A stretch of 6,645 bases of DNA, taken from NCBI GenBank assembly GCA_049594615.1, contig JBMYJR010000084.1:1-6645 (forward strand), written 5' to 3'. The notes beneath the pieces are model-generated. The model worked only from the letters and a program-made list of their open reading frames with translations. It was not told the DNA's origin and ran no database searches. Of the stretch, positions 6,395-6,645 are shown piece after piece (positions within the stretch are counted from its first letter, which is position 1; the number at the start of each line of letters is the position of its first letter). The translations under genes and the position numbers were made by a program. Source of the DNA: CAXPZW01 sp049594615. Its GTDB lineage: Bacteria > Bacteroidota > Bacteroidia > Flavobacteriales_D > Sanyastnellaceae.

Positions 6395-6419
6395 AATTCA
6401 TGCGAGCAACCTATGAATT
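6395..6419. repeat. Inverted repeat AATTCAT-N11-ATGAATT in the divergent promoter region
   Basis: Perfect 7-bp arms at 6395-6401 and 6413-6419 are separated by 11 nt, so the arm centres are 18 bp apart, roughly two helical turns. An 8-bp palindrome, ACGTACGT, lies next to it at 6384-6391. Both sit 12-47 nt upstream of the helical-repeat gene's start. The spacing and place would fit a dimeric regulator's operator for one or both divergent genes, but no regulator is encoded in the window and a 7-bp repeat can arise by chance. Confidence 0.3.
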
Positions 6420-6510
6420 CCGTGTTTGTGGGTTTGAGCGGCGGATTTTGCCAAATGTCTCGAAGTACGGAAATCGATTCTCTTGGGTGGTGGGGGCGGA
6501 TGCGGCGGTC

Positions 6511-6518
6511 GATGTTTG
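6511..6518 (+). promoter_or_regulatory. Possible -7 box for the transporter gene
   Basis: GATGTTTG differs from TAnnTTTG only in its first base and lies 22 nt before the ATG at 6541, leaving a short leader. A TTG at 6483-6485 is 25 nt upstream, longer than the usual spacing of about 19-20. Support is weak. Confidence 0.22.
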
Positions 6519-6540
6519 TGCCATCCAAATCACTGGAACC

Positions 6541-6645
6541 ATGAACAATCAACAACGACTTCAACGCTGGACCCCACTGATGGCAGTGCAACTGCTGGGC
6601 GTTCTCAACGACGATTTGCTGAAAGGGGTGATTTCCTTTCTGGTG
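6541..6645 (+). CDS. Membrane transporter, major facilitator superfamily, LplT-like (partial, first 35 residues)
   Basis: Only the first 35 codons are in the window. After a polar start (MNNQQRLQRW) comes VQLLGVLNDDLLKGVISFLV, the beginning of a first transmembrane helix. The Q-x-L-G-x-x-N-D-x-x-x-K pattern is typical of the first helix of MFS proteins related to the lysophospholipid transporter LplT and to the transporter half of LplT-acyltransferase fusions. In those proteins the motif usually reads NDN; here it is NDD. The substrate cannot be told from this fragment. The ATG is preceded by a weak purine-rich stretch (GGAA, 6535-6538). It diverges from the helical-repeat gene across 168 bp. 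Confidence 0.62.
   Translation, partial: MNNQQRLQRWTPLMAVQLLGVLNDDLLKGVISFLV

Noticed and set aside
6373..6591. 73-codon upstream extension of the helical-repeat gene to an ATG at 6591
   Set aside because: It would cross the whole divergent intergenic region and overlap the transporter start. The added peptide is Arg/Pro/His-rich with no protein-like features, whereas MDILRETIL starts directly at the structured block.

Overview
This 6.6 kb window is a compact, GC-rich, protein-coding stretch of a bacterial chromosome. It most likely comes from a Bacteroidota member, plausibly a high-GC Flavobacteriales lineage. That assignment is inference. It rests on an acyl-CoA carboxylase biotin-carrier protein of the Bacteroidota style, TAnnTTTG-like -7 boxes, mostly absent Shine-Dalgarno sequences, and a helical protein whose N-terminus resembles uncharacterised Bacteroidota proteins. 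A 10-N scaffold gap shows that this is an assembly, probably from a metagenome. I see no tRNA, rRNA, CRISPR array, insertion sequence, phage gene or attachment site.

Layout. (1) At the left edge a biotin-carrier protein gene runs leftward and is cut off before its biotin domain. (2) A 117-bp divergent promoter region follows. (3) A tightly packed rightward operon (404-4849) encodes a small helical outer-membrane lipoprotein, a 605-residue exported TPR protein, a TlyA-family rRNA 2'-O-methyltransferase, and an outer-membrane beta-barrel protein with one POTRA domain. Spacings are 3 nt, a 1-nt overlap and a 4-nt overlap. (4) A leftward gene for a 508-residue cytosolic helical-repeat protein of unknown function meets the operon tail to tail, and the two stop codons overlap. 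(5) A 168-bp divergent intergenic region with a small inverted repeat follows. (6) The first 35 codons of a rightward membrane-transporter gene (MFS, LplT-like) reach the right edge.

The operon looks like an envelope unit: lipoprotein, periplasmic TPR scaffold and outer-membrane barrel, with one ribosome-modification enzyme translationally coupled inside it. No direct functional link between TlyA and the envelope proteins is visible.

The clearest anomaly is technical. The bases on the two sides of the N gap are two divergent copies of the same 67-bp coding segment (46 of 67 identical, ungapped). The homology runs exactly from the first base after the gap to the last base before it. Removing 77 nt (one copy plus the Ns) restores a single 412-codon reading frame. 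The beta-barrel gene is therefore almost certainly intact, and its apparent frameshift comes from joining two overlapping contig ends, probably from different strains or relatives. I found no convincing undescribed system; the main biological unknowns are the lipoprotein/TPR pair and the 508-residue helical protein.
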